This document shows, piece by piece, positions 1 to 11,889 of a stretch of 64,000 bases of DNA (the stretch's first letter is position 1; the number at the start of each line of letters is the position of its first letter). This DNA comes from Glandiceps talaboti (Eukaryota; Hemichordata; Enteropneusta; Spengelidae), in the NCBI RefSeq assembly GCF_964340395.1, contig NC_135559.1, positions 16,347,050 to 16,411,049 on the forward strand. The letters are read 5' to 3'. The notes below the pieces were generated by a model that saw only the letters and a program-made list of their open reading frames with translations, did no database searches and was not told where the DNA came from. The position numbers and the translations under genes were made by a program.

Positions 1-540
1 AAAAAAGTCAGCCCCCTTTGCACTCTCAATAAATATCATGCCCCCCCCCAAAAAAAACAAAAAACAACAAAACAAACAAACAAACAAACAAACAAACAAA
101 AAACAAAAACAAACTGAACCCAAGAATTTTCGTAGCCCCCTCCCCCTTCCGGCTACACATGTTTTAATGTGTAAGGATACAGTACCCCCTCCCCTCCACT
201 TCAGAGTTGTACAGTATGGTGCACTACATTAAACTAACAGTGGGAATCAACTTCAGTATCCATACATAACAATGAGAGATTTCTTTACATATATATGTGG
301 GCTTTGCAAAAATGGTCTCAATTGGCTGTACTTTGAGATAATTAGTCAGCAGGTGTTTATCTGTCAATCATGATTCTGGGCAGAAACATGATAGCTAGTG
401 GAGAGGATGGGGGGGGGGGGGTTACATTATTATACAACTGAATGGCTGTATTACATACACTTTAACTTATCTCTATTCAGAGATATTTTGGCAGACACAC
501 ATTTGCTTGGCTATTGAGTGCCTCATAATTAAATGTATGG
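1..540. other. Non-coding start of window with simple repeats
   Basis: No gene was recognised. The stretch opens with C- and A-rich low-complexity sequence, including an (AAAC)n/(AAACA)n run near 60-115 and a G-run near 410-421. Short open frames here are by-products of the simple repeats. Confidence 0.6.
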
Positions 541-544
541 TAGG

Positions 545-960
545 TAAATGAAGTGTCGAATTATGCAAATTACAAGGTAAATGACTGCTCCTGAGGTTTG
601 ATTGTTCAAAAAAGTCTCAACAGAGAGAAAAACAGATAGACAGAGACAGAGACAGAGACAGACTAGAGAAAGACAGCCAGACAGACGTACAGACAGAATT
701 ATGCAAATTACAAGGCAAATGACTGCTCCTGAGGTTTGATTGTTCAAAAAAGTCTCAACAGAGAGAAAGACAGAGACAGAGACAGACTAGAGAAAGACAG
801 ACAGACAGACAGACAGACAGACGACAGACAGACAGAGGAAGGCATGTACAAATACATTTGCATAGCTGTCACCCAACTTATTGCAGGCTATTTCTTAATT
901 TACTCGGTAAATGACTGCTCCTTAGGTTTAATTTGGTTAAAATCATGAGCAAACCTTTCA
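545..960. repeat. ~140-bp direct duplication ending in (GACA)n
   Basis: A segment starting GAATTATGCAAATTACAAGG (about 556) recurs at about 697. Both copies include the phrase CTGCTCCTGAGGTTTGATTG and run into AGAC/GACA microsatellite. A third, shorter match to the GTAAATGACTGCTCC part lies near 905. The copies are nearly identical, so the duplication is recent. Open frames on both strands are microsatellite artefacts. Confidence 0.75.
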
Positions 961-1559
961 GAATTTTCATGGCTCCCCCCTGCCAATTTCTCCCCAAGCC
1001 CCCCCCCCCACCATAAATTCTGACTCCAGCCTTATGATTTCAAATGAAACTATGATTAAAATAGTATTATTCACTACCATGATTGCTCTTCATTATGGTG
1101 GAATTGCTTTTCGCATTCCCAATCTAAAAATGTGCCTGATGCCAATGCACTCTAAGTAATAAATAATAAGAAAACGACACTAATCTAGCAAATCAAATAT
1201 CAATGCAATCAGTCCAAATGCTACAGATAAAAAAGTAGAAAATATCATACTTCAATATAATACCCCAGAAATAATACAAGATTGTAGATCAGACTGCAGA
1301 GGGAAAAACAACAAACATGTGAATTATTGTTCGATCCACTGAATGATTAATTACTGTGTAATATTGATCAAGTAACTAGCTATGAATTATCACTTGTGTA
1401 TATATAGATCAGATTTCAGTCAGGTATGAATAGGATATTTGACAAATATTTCAGTTTTTATAGATTGACAGTACAGATATTCATTTCACATATGTCACTA
1501 GTCTGTGACACTAAATTACAGTGTACTTAATCATCAATTTCATGAATTATATAAATAAT
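961..1559. other. AT-rich non-coding spacer
   Basis: Contains a C-run near 1003-1011 and otherwise AT-rich unique-looking sequence with no recognisable exon. From about 1330 onward the sequence begins to resemble degenerate parts of the downstream 452-bp array (ATGAATTATCACTTG, GATCAGATTTCAGTCA). Confidence 0.5.
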
Positions 1560-4500
1560 ATATTTCATCCTGACAATCCATTCTTATCTGGAAATAACAA
1601 CTACAGGTAAGTTATAATAAGGGAAGGTTTATCACCTACTTTATTACCATTTATATGTATTATTTATATTAGAGTTCAATTGGATATAATTCCTTGTATA
1701 TAAAACATTCTTGGTAAATATCATGTATTTCACACTTATTCAAAGGAAATATATATACTGATATAAACAATGTGATTTAGCTATGAATTAATAGTTGTTT
1801 ATGTAAACATATGTATACAGATTATTACAAATTAGATTTCAGTCATGTGTGGTAGTAAAATGGACAAATATTTGAGTGTATCTAGATAGACAGTAAAGAT
1901 ATTCATTTCACATATGTCACACTAATTTACAGTGTAGTTGATCATCAATATCATGAATTATATAAATAATAACTTTCTTTTTATCCTTTTTTCCTGTGAA
2001 TTTTGATATCCTGTCTATTCATCCTTGTCTGGAAATGAACACAACTATTCTACAGCATGTAAGTTATAATAAAGGGAAGAAATATTTACTAATGAATTAC
2101 TAGTTATATGCATTATTTATATTAGAGTTTAATTGGATATAAGTCCTTGTGTATAAAATATTCTTGGTAAATATCATGTACTTCACACTTATTTAAAAGA
2201 AATATATATAATGATGTAAAATGTTTTATTTAGTTATAGATTACTAGTTCGTTATGTAAATGTATGTATACAGATTATTACTGAATAGATTTTAGTCATG
2301 TGTTGTAGTAAAATGGACAAATATTTGAGTGTATCTAGATAGACAGTAAAGATATTCATTTCACATATGTCACATTAATTTACAGTGTAGTTGATCATCA
2401 ATGTCATGAATTATATAAATAATATCTTTCATTTTATCCTTTTTTCCTGTGAATTTTGATATCCTGTTTATTCATCCTTGTCTGGAAATGAACACAACTA
2501 TTCTACAGCATGTAAGTTATAATAAAGGAAAGATTATTTACTACCTTATTACTAGTTATATGCATTATTTATATTAGAGTTTAATTGGATATAAGTCCTT
2601 GTGTATAAAATATTCTTGGTAAATATCATGTACTTCACACTTATTTAAAAGAAATATATATAATGATGTAAAATGTTTTATTTAGTTATAGATTACTAGT
2701 TCGTTATGTAAATGAATGTATACAGATTATTACAGAATAGATTTCAGTCATGTGTTGTAGTAAAATGGACAAATATTTGAGTGTATCTAGATAGTCAGTA
2801 AAGATATTCATTTCACATATGTCACATTAATTTACAGTGTAGTTGATCATCAATGTCATGAATTATATAAATAATATCTTTCTTTTTATCCTTCTTTCCT
2901 GTGAATTTTGATATCCTGTCTATTCATCCTTGTCTGGAAATGAACACAACTATTCTACAGCATGTAAGTTATAATAAAGGGAAGAAATATTTACTAATGA
3001 ATTACTAGTTATATGCATTATTTATATTAGAGTTTAATTAGATATAAGTCCTTGTGTATAAAATATTCTTGGTAAATATCATGTACTTCACACTTATTCA
3101 AAAGAAATATATATTATGATGTAAAATGTTTTATTTAGTTATAGATTACTAGGTCGTTATGAAAATGTATGTATACAGATTATTACAGAATAGATTTCAG
3201 TCATGTGTTGTAGTAAAATGGACAAATATTTGAGTGTATCTAGATAGACAGTAAAGATATTCATTTCACATATGTCACACTAATTTACAGTGTAGTTGAT
3301 CATCAATGTCATGAATTATATAAATAATATCTTTCTTTTTATCCTTCTTTACTGTGAATTTTTATATCCTGTCTATTCATCCTTGTCTGGAAATGAACAC
3401 AACTATTCTACAGCATGTAAGTTCTAATAAAGGAAGGATTATTTATTACCTTATTACTAGTTATATGCATTATTTATATTACAGTTTAATTGGATATAAG
3501 TCCTTGTGTATAAAATATTCTTGGTAAATATCATGTACTTCACACTTATATAAAAGAAATATATATAATGATGTAAAATGTTTTATTTAGTTATAGATTA
3601 CTAGTTCGTTATGTAAATGTATGTATACAGATTATTACAGAATAGATTTTAGTCATGTGTTGTAGTGAAATGGACAAATATTTGAGTGTATCTAGATAGA
3701 CAGTAAAGATATTCATTTCACATATGTCACATTAATTTACAGTGTAGTTGATCATCAATGTCATGAATTATATAAATAATATCTTTCTTTTTATCCTTCT
3801 TTCCTGTGAATTTTAATATCCTGTCTATTCATCCTTGTCTGGAAATGAACACAACTATTCTACAGATTGTAAGTTATAATAAAGGAAAGATTATTTACTA
3901 CCTTATTACTAGTTATATGCATTATTTATATTAGAGTTTAATTGGATATAAATCCTTGTGTATAAAATATTCTTGGTAAATATCATGTACTTCACACTTA
4001 TTCAAAAGAAATATATATAATGATGTAAATTCTTTTATTTAGTTATAGATTACTAGTTCGTTATGTAAATGTATGTATACAGATTGTTACAGAATAGATT
4101 TTAGTCATGTGTTGTAGTAAAATGGACAAATATTTGAGTGTATCTAGATAGTCAGTAAAGATATTCATTTCACATATGTCACATTAATTTACAGTGTAGT
4201 TGATCATCAATGTCATGAATTATATAAATAATATCTTTCTTTTTATCCTTTTTCCTGTGAATTTTGATATCCTGTCTATTCATCCTTGTCTGGAAATGAA
4301 CACAACTATTCTACAGCATGTAAGTTATAATAAAGGAAAGATTATTTACTACCTTATTACTAGTAATATGTATTATTTATATTAGAGTTTAATTGGATAT
4401 AAGTCCTTGTGTATAAAATATTCTTGGTAAATATCATGTACTTCACACTTATTTAAAAGAAATATATATAATGATGTAAAATGTTTTATTTAGTTATAGA

Positions 4501-7500
4501 TTACTAGTTCGTTATGTAAATGTATGTATACAGATTATTACAGAATAGATTTTAGTCATGTGTTGTAGTAAAATGGACAAATATTTGAGTGTATCTAGAT
4601 AGACAGTAAAGATATTCATTTCACATATGTCACACTAATTTACAGTGTAGTTGATCATCAATGTCATCAATTATATAAATAATATCTTTTTTTTTATCCT
4701 TCTTTACTGTGAATTTTGATATCCTGTCTATTCATCCTTGTCTGGAAATGGACACAACTATTCTACAGATTGTAAGTTATAATAAAGGAAAGATTACTTA
4801 GTACCTTATTACTAGTTATATGCATTATTTATATTAGAGTTTAATTGGATATAAGTCCTTGTGTATAAAATATTGTGGGTAAATATCATGTACTTCACAC
4901 TTATTCAAAAGAAATATATATAATGATGTAAAATGTTTTATTTAGTTATAGATTACTAGTTCGTTATGAAAATGTATGTATACAGATTATTACAGAATAG
5001 ATTTCAGTCATGTGTGGTATTAAAATGGACAAATATTTGAGTATATCTAGATAGACAGTAAAGATATTCATTTCACATATGTCACATTAATTTACAGTGT
5101 AGTTGATCATCAATGTCATGAATTATATAAATAATATCTTTCTTTTTATCCTTCTTTACTGTGAATTTTGATATCCTGTCTATTCATCCTTGTCTGGAAA
5201 TGAACACAACTATTCTACAGCCTGTAAGTTATAATAAAGGAAGGATTATTTACTACCTTATTACGAGTTATATGCATTATTTATATTACAGTTTAATTGG
5301 ATATGAGTACTTGTGTATAAAATATTCTTGGTAAATATCATGTACTTCACAGTTATTCAAAAGAAATATATATAATGATGTAAAATAATTATTTAGTTAT
5401 AGATTACTAGTTCGTTATGAAAATGTATGTATACAGATTATTACAGAATAGATTTCAGTCATGTGTGGTATTAAAATGGACAAATATTTGAGTATATCTA
5501 GATAGACAGTAAAGATATTCATTTCACATATGTCACATTAATTTACAGTGTAGTTGATCATCAATGTCATGAATTATATAAATAATATCTTTCTTTTTAT
5601 CCTTCTTTACTGTGAATTTTGATATCCTGTCTATTCATCCTTGTCTGGAAATGAACACAACTATTCTACAGAGTGTAAGTTCTAATAAAGGAAGGATTAT
5701 TTATTACCTTATTACTAGTTATATGCATTATTTATATTACAGTTTAATTGGATATAAGTCCTTGTGTATAAAATATTCTTGGTAAATATCATGTACTTCA
5801 CACTTATATAAAAGAAATATATATAATGATGTAAAATGTTTTATTTAGTTATAGATTACTAGTTCGTTATGAAAATGTATGTATACAGATTATTACAGAA
5901 TAGACTTTAGTCATGTGTTGTCGTAAAATGAACAAATATTTGAGTGCATCTAGATAGACAGTAAAGATATTCATTTCACATATGTCACACTAATTTACAG
6001 TGTAGTTGATCATCAATGTCATGAATTATATAAATAATATCTTTCTTTTTATCCTTTTTTACTGTGAATTTTGATATCCTGTCTATTCATCCTTGTCTGG
6101 AAATGAACACAACTATTCTACAGTTTGTAAGTTATAATAAAGGAAGGATTATTTACTACCTTATTACTAGTTACATGCATTATTTATATTAGAGTTTAAT
6201 TGGATATAAGTCCTTGTGTATAAAATATTCTTGGTAAATATTATGTACTTCACACTTATTCCAAAGAAATATATATAATGTTGTAAAAAATTTAATTTAG
6301 TTATAGATTACTAGTTAGTTATGTAGATGTATGTATGCAGATTATTACGGAATAGATTTCAGTCATGTGTGGTAGTAAAATGGACAAATATTTGAGTGTA
6401 TCAAGATAGACAGTAAAGATATTCATTTCACATGTCACACTAATTTACAGTGTAGTTGATTCAATGTCATGAATTATATAAATGATATCTTTCTTTTTAT
6501 CCTTCTTTCCTGTGAATTTTAATATCCTGTCTATTCATCCTTGTCTGGAAATGAACACAACTATTCTACAGTTTGTAAGTTATAATAAAGGAAGGATTAT
6601 TTACTACCTTATTACTAGTTACATGCATTATTTATATTAGAGTTTAATTGGATATAAGTCCTTGTGTATAAAATATTCTTGGTAAATATTATGTACTTCA
6701 CACTTATTCCAAAGAAATATATATAATGTTGTAAAAAATTTAATTTAGTTATAGATTACTAGTTAGTTATGTAAATGTATGTATACAGATTATTACAGAT
6801 TAGATTTCAGTCATGTGAGGTTGTAAATTGGACAAATATTTGAGTGTATCTAGATAGACAGTAAAGATATGCATTTCACATATGTCACACTAATTTACAG
6901 TGTAGTTGATCATCAATATCATGAATTATATAAATAATATCTTTCTTTTTATCCTTCTTTCCTGTGAATTTTGATATCCTGTTTATTCATCCTTGTCTGG
7001 AAATGAACACAACTATTCTACAGCATGTAAGTTATAATAAAGGAAAGATTATTTACTACCTTATTACTAGTTATATGCATTATTTATATTAGAGTTTAAT
7101 TGGATATAAGTCCTTGTATATAAAATATTCTTGGTAAATATCATTTACTTCACACTTATTCAAAAGAAATATATATAATGTTGTAAAAAATTTAATTTAG
7201 TTATAGATTACTAGTTAGTTATGTAGATGTATGTATGCAGATTATTACGGAATAGATTTCAGTCATGTGTTGTAGTAAAATGGACAAATATTTGAGTGTA
7301 TCAAGATAGACAGTAAAGATATTCATTTCACATATGTCACACTAATTTACAGTGTAGTTGATCATCAATGTCATGAATTATATAAATGATATCTTTCTTT
7401 TTATCCTTCTTTCCTGTGAATTTTAATATCCTGGCTATCCATCCTTGTCTGGAAATGAACACAACTACTCTACAGGGGGTAAGTTATAATAAAGGAAGGA

Positions 7501-7818
7501 TTATTTACTACCTTATTACTGGTTATATGCATTATTTTTATTAGAGTTTATTTTAGATATGAGTACTTGTGTATAATATATTCTTGGTAAATATCATGTA
7601 CTTCACACTTATTCAAAAGAAATATATATAATGATGTAAAATGTTTTATTTAGTTATAGATTACTAGTTGTTTATGTAAATGTATGTATACAGATTATTA
7701 CAGATTAGATTTCAGTCATGTGTTGTAGTAAATTGGACAAATGTTTTAGTGTATCTAGATTGATACTAAAGATATTCATTTACCATATGTTACTCTAATT
7801 TACAGCGTAGTTGATCAT
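1560..7818. repeat. 452-bp tandem array, about 13 regular units
   Basis: The landmark GGAAATGAACACAACTATTC gives ATG positions 2035, 2488, 2940, 3393, 3845, 4296, 4748, 5200, 5651, 6103, 6551, 7003 and 7455, a spacing of 448-453 bp. A decayed unit lacking the ATG lies near 1590. Each unit carries, in order, a long AT-rich part, TTTACAGTGTAGTTGATC, a TATATAAATAA motif, a pyrimidine-rich stretch, the ATG reading frame of eight codons, and GTAAGT. Units differ by few substitutions, so the array is young or homogenised. It lies upstream of, and on the same strand as, the Roc-COR-DED gene. Confidence 0.93.
4221..4319 (+). promoter_or_regulatory. Representative unit: TATA box, ATG mini-exon, splice donor
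   Basis: Shown for the sixth ATG-bearing unit. TATATAAATA at 4221-4230 is about 75 bases before ATG 4296, which would place a start site about 45 bases upstream of the ATG. The frame reads M-N-T-T-I-L-Q-H and stops at a near-consensus donor, GTAAGT. The donor falls in phase 0. The same module is present in each regular unit. That it is a promoter with a first exon is inference; a satellite without function is the alternative. Confidence 0.4.
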
Positions 7819-8160
7819 CACTTTTTACTTGAGGGGAACATTGCCTTTACCAGGAAAGTGCAATTCTTGCACTTTCTTATCAATCCTTATCAGCTCATTA
7901 CCATAACTAAGTGTTTGCTTTTTGTAATTACATCTGATAAGCCTGAGTCGTCGCTAGTACAGGTGCTAGGTCAAGACTGAAATGCTGTCGACGAAATGTG
8001 TGCAAGTACTAGTGAGTTTGTTACGCCGCCATGAGGCACAACTGGCTTGGGTGAAAGGTCACAATTTGGTTTGGGTGAAAGGTCACGATCACTATAATAA
8101 CATTAGGATACATCGTGCTCCGTACATTGACGATGTTACATGTGGTATATGAACATCAGA
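7819..8160. other. Spacer after the 452-bp array
   Basis: The array identity is lost near 7818. A perfect 10-bp inverted repeat (GAAAGTGCAA, 3-base loop, TTGCACTTTC) lies at 7854-7876. The rest is more GC-rich than the array and carries the AGGTCA-type sites described separately. No protein family was recognised. Confidence 0.5.
8049..8085 (+). promoter_or_regulatory. Two DR1-type nuclear-receptor-like sites
   Basis: GGGTGAAAGGTCA occurs at 8049-8061 and again at 8073-8085. Each is two RGGTSA half-sites separated by one A, the DR1 layout bound by RXR/HNF4/PPAR-type receptors. The start-to-start spacing is 24 bp. They sit between the 452-bp array and the Roco gene. Binding is not shown; part of the similarity may come from a short local duplication. 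Confidence 0.35.
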
Positions 8161-8429
8161 TATGGGAATTTCCTATTTAAGTATATCTTTTTCAAAAAAA
8201 TATTTAACTAACTATGGAACGAGAAAAAATGTAGTTCCGAGTGCAAGGTTACTTTCAAGGAATGAATCATTTGAGTCAAGGGACGTTATCAGCTGTTACA
8301 ACTTTTATGATCCTATTAAAGTTGACATTACAAACAGATTTAGATATTGTCAACAACCCGACTTGCCTATTGGTGAACTTGGGTTATCCATAGTTTGGTT
8401 TTACCAAGGCGTTTCCGACATGATGAATT

Positions 8430-8545
8430 ATATACAAGTATCTTTCTTTCCTTTTCTCCTGTGAATTTCTATATCCTGCCTATCTATCCTTGTCTGTAAA
8501 TGGACTCCACTACTTTAAATTACAGTACAAGGTATGTATATCAAA
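8430..8545 (+). repeat. Diverged solitary copy of the array module
   Basis: The order of the 452-bp unit is kept (GAATTATATACAAG, pyrimidine stretch, TATCCTGCCTATCTATCC, CTTGTCTGTAAATGG). The frame here starts ATG-GAC-TCC-ACT-ACT and runs to a weaker donor-like AAGGTATG. It is much more diverged than the array units. An open frame of 100 codons at 8162-8464 crosses its start but matches no family I know. Confidence 0.5.
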
Positions 8546-9294
8546 ATAATGCTGATTTGTTGCCAGGTATTTTGTCTAACAATTATTGTTTTTCAATATT
8601 GTATGCCATTTTGCCAACTCTTATAACTATAAATAATAAATGCAGTAGTTATTTTCCAACATTGCATCACTTTCATTGAACGAATCTATAATTTCATCAT
8701 AGGTTTGAAGACATGCATATCAATGAATTCGAAGTGACCAGTTAAAATTTAATTTCTTTGTTCCTTCAGTTAAATATTCACATCACTTTCACTCCGCCTG
8801 TAAATTGAAATTGAAGCATGCTTATTTATTCCGAATTATCTATTTACAATTGAATCAGGTACACATCAAATGTCCTTTTTCAATATCGGAAATGCAATTC
8901 TGAAATCAAATATATCAAATAGCTGAAGATGTGATTGATTAAGTGTTTAAAAAACTGTGTATATAGCAATATCTGCAGAGATGATCATAGATTAGACCTT
9001 GCATTCAGGTGTCATATGAAATTGGACAAAAATGTAATTTGTTTATATGAATTGATAGTAAAGATGTGCTTGATGTTTTTCCCTTCTTCTTTTGTCAACC
9101 TTTTTCTGTACTCTCCTTTGTTTTTGTTTGCCTTTGGTAAAATAAAATATGTAATTTACTTACATGACCTTCTCTATTGATAACCTCTTACAGCTGAACT
9201 TCAATTACAATTTCATAAACTTTTTTTAAATAAATGTCTTTCTTTTTGCTTTCTTGCCAATGAATGTGAATATCCTGTCTGCCCTTGTATGGAA

Positions 9295-9318
9295 ATGAAC
9301 ACAACCACTCTACAGCCT
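9295..9318 (+). CDS. Putative first coding exon of the Roc-COR-DED gene
   Basis: An outlying copy of the array module. The flanks have diverged, but ATG-AAC-ACA-ACC-ACT-CTA-CAG-CCT followed by GTAAGTTATGA is kept almost exactly. It encodes M-N-T-T-T-L-Q-P and ends in phase 0, the phase needed by the candidate microexon at 9635-9658 and by the first certain Roc exon at 11694. No transcript evidence is available here; the assignment is inference from phase, order and preservation. Confidence 0.35.
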
Positions 9319-9634
9319 GTAAGTTATGATTTATAATACTTCCAAGACTAGTTATTCAATTGTAAGAATTTAAGGGCTTATTCACAAATGATATGTTTTA
9401 AAAAAGATATGGATTACACTAACAACAAAAATGTATGTATGAAAAATGTCATATTGATTACGCAATGGTAGAGCGGTGACATAAACTTATATAATATTGC
9501 TATGGAGCCAACACCTACATGCATATTAATATTCTTCTCTTTTGAGATGTGGGTTAATTAATGTTCTCCTTTTCTCCATTTCCTTCATCTCTTCCACTGT
9601 CATCCGCTCTGTTGTTCATCTCTATGGTGATTAG
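9319..9634 (+). other. Putative intron, no other feature seen
   Basis: AT-rich; ends in a long pyrimidine-rich tract from about 9560 leading to ATTAG. No repeat or coding similarity was recognised. Confidence 0.35.
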
Positions 9635-9658
9635 TTTGATACTGAAGAGATAAAGAGG
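9635..9658 (+). CDS. Putative 24-nt microexon of the Roc-COR-DED gene
   Basis: A pyrimidine-rich stretch of about 70 bases (CTCC, TTTCTCC, TTCATCTCTTCC and so on) precedes the acceptor ATTAG. The 24-base segment TTTGATACTGAAGAG plus ATAAAGAGG is followed by GTAAGTACT, a strong donor. It encodes F-D-T-E-E-I-K-R in phase 0 and would splice in frame to Q-L-E-K at 11694. Small size makes this a pattern-based call only. Confidence 0.35.
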
Positions 9659-11693
9659 GTAAGTACTAAAAACAATCATAAAATTGTAAAAGTCATTTTT
9701 AACCATTAATTGGCATTATGACAATATGAATAATTACATCACATGTTTTAAAGTGTACATGAAATGCTATTAATTTCATTGGCTTTTAAAATCTATTTTA
9801 GCTTTTAAAAAAATTGGGTTCATATTCCTAGTTTGTGCGCATCACCAAGAAAGTCTCAAAAGTAATTGTCTCTCTGATCCTTACGGCGTTTCAAAATGTT
9901 ATTTTAGCAAAGGCCATGTTCAATATTTATTCATGAATCACTAATTATCAATACCTGCAATATCATTTTACCTCTTGCTAGTGGCTCATAATAGAAGAGC
10001 TACTGAGTTGTAAGATTTCATTGCAATGTGTGTTATGCTTGTATGGTACATTGACTATTTGTATAGCTGTTTCCATTAGCTAAGGGAGCCGTCATTATTT
10101 ACAGTGGGGTGGAGGGGTGGAGGAATTGATGGGGGGGCACTCGAAAATTTCAATGTCTTGGGGGATTACTGGAAAATAAGAGAAACGGCACTGGGGAGGG
10201 GTTACTCAAAGAAATTGTCAATCAACAGTGTGATGCACTATAATATATATAATAAAATGGTCCAAGCTGTATGCCATTCAGAAAATTGCAGACATTCAAC
10301 ACTTGGTAGACATGATAATAAATATGAGAAATAAAATAGTAAAGATTGGGAAAATAAAGTGTGTATAAATGTATACTATATGATTAAAATATTATTAATG
10401 TCTGATTCAACCTTTTATGAATTTAGCAAAAGTATGAACTACAATCAATTTCTGTTGAGACTATAAGTGTAAATATGTAGAAAAACGTAATATTGCTTTT
10501 GCTGGAGAACACTTTAGAAAAAGAAAGCATTTAAAACTCCTATATCACATCCAATCAAGAAAATCATTGTTCTTATTTGTAGTTAAAGAAGCTGTAACTT
10601 GTTTCCTCACTATCCCTGATTATAATCAGTATGGCTTTAAAAATGTCTCTTAAAAATTATAAAACCGATTTTTCCTTTCTTCAAACGTGATTCTGTCAAG
10701 TGTTCAAAGTGGTCTATCAGGACACAGTGTAATGGAATTGTTCATTTTTGGAAAAGGACAATTGCAGCATATTTACATTCGTTGTTTTTATATAACTATT
10801 TCAAAAATAATTATTCTAGCAAACAATTTGATTCACATTTGTTAAAGTGAAAGAGTTGCCGCCTTATAAAACACATCACTTTATATTATTAATATATGCA
10901 ATGTGTGTGTGTGTGGGGGGGGGGGAAGTGTCACTCAAATGTACCATATCAGATTTCATTATTAATTTTTTTGAGCACAATGGGGGGGGGGGGGGGGGCT
11001 ACCCATATTTTCAAATTTTTCATTACCATTCCTCCACCCCCCGGGGGGGCATAAATAGTAACAGTTCCCTAAGTAAACTGCCAAGTTCAGATGAGGATTA
11101 ACACTATGGAGTCTGACAGATTTATAGAGAAAGTTGGCCAAATATAAAAGAAGAATCCTAAAGCAATTCTTGTGGCTCTTGTAAGATAACACTCATACAA
11201 GGATATATGATTTACATATGATTATGTGTGTTATATATACACAATGTAATTATATATATTTATGACTAACTATTTTTTTGTATCTGTATGTTGTTTTGAC
11301 TATAGATAATGTATTCAAAAAAATATTATTTCATGTCAAATAAAATATACTATACTACTAAACTATACTATGGTTGAACCATGGCCTTTAATATACATTT
11401 CTATTATTCTAGCTACTGAAGTTATAGTAGTAGTATTTTTAGCATGAATCAAATATGATTCTCTTTATTGTATATTGATAATACAAGTTCATGCATATGT
11501 ATAGATATCTAAAGATTATAGTGCACTTAGAACGTGTTAGCAGATTACACGTTTTCTGAGATAAGCTCCTCTCAAACATTCTTTTGACTAAATGTGAAAG
11601 CGCTATAAAATCTCAGACTGGCAGAGACAATTAAAGTGAGATATTCATATTATAATTATAGTAATTAACAATGAAGCTCATTCTATTACACAG
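9659..11693 (+). other. Intron-like stretch with G-run repeats
   Basis: Contains long G-runs near 10085-10140, 10914-10925, 10982-10998 and 11039-11048, and an imperfect inverted pair, AGGGAGCCGTCATTATTTAC near 10084 and its reverse-complement relative ending GTAACAGTTCCCT near 11071. These could be ends of a roughly 1-kb transposable element. No coding similarity was recognised; open frames here are driven by the G-runs. Confidence 0.45.
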
Positions 11694-11889
11694 CAACTTG
11701 AAAAGGCAGCTAATCAGCAAGATACTCATAAAAAACTATACCGTGGACGGATAATGCTTGTTGGAGCTTTTGGTTCTGGAAAAACATCAACAAAACGAAG
11801 TCTTTTCAACGAAGCATTTGAGGATTTACACTTGAGTACAGATGGAGCTGATATTTATGGCATTGATATAACTGAATGGATAATTAAAG
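11694..11889 (+). CDS. Roco exon: P-loop (Roc G1)
   Basis: Follows acceptor TTACACAG and ends at AAAG|GTAGC, 65 codons plus one base. It opens QLEKAANQQD and carries RIMLVGAFGSGKTST. The lysine and threonine of GKT bind nucleotide phosphate and Mg in this fold. An alternative acceptor after ATGAAG at 11676 is possible but has a poorer pyrimidine tract. Confidence 0.8.

Noticed and set aside
8162-8464. 100-codon frame between array and Roco gene
   Set aside because: Considered as an N-terminal Roco exon or LRR segment; no motif, no good acceptor, and its end overlaps a diverged array module.
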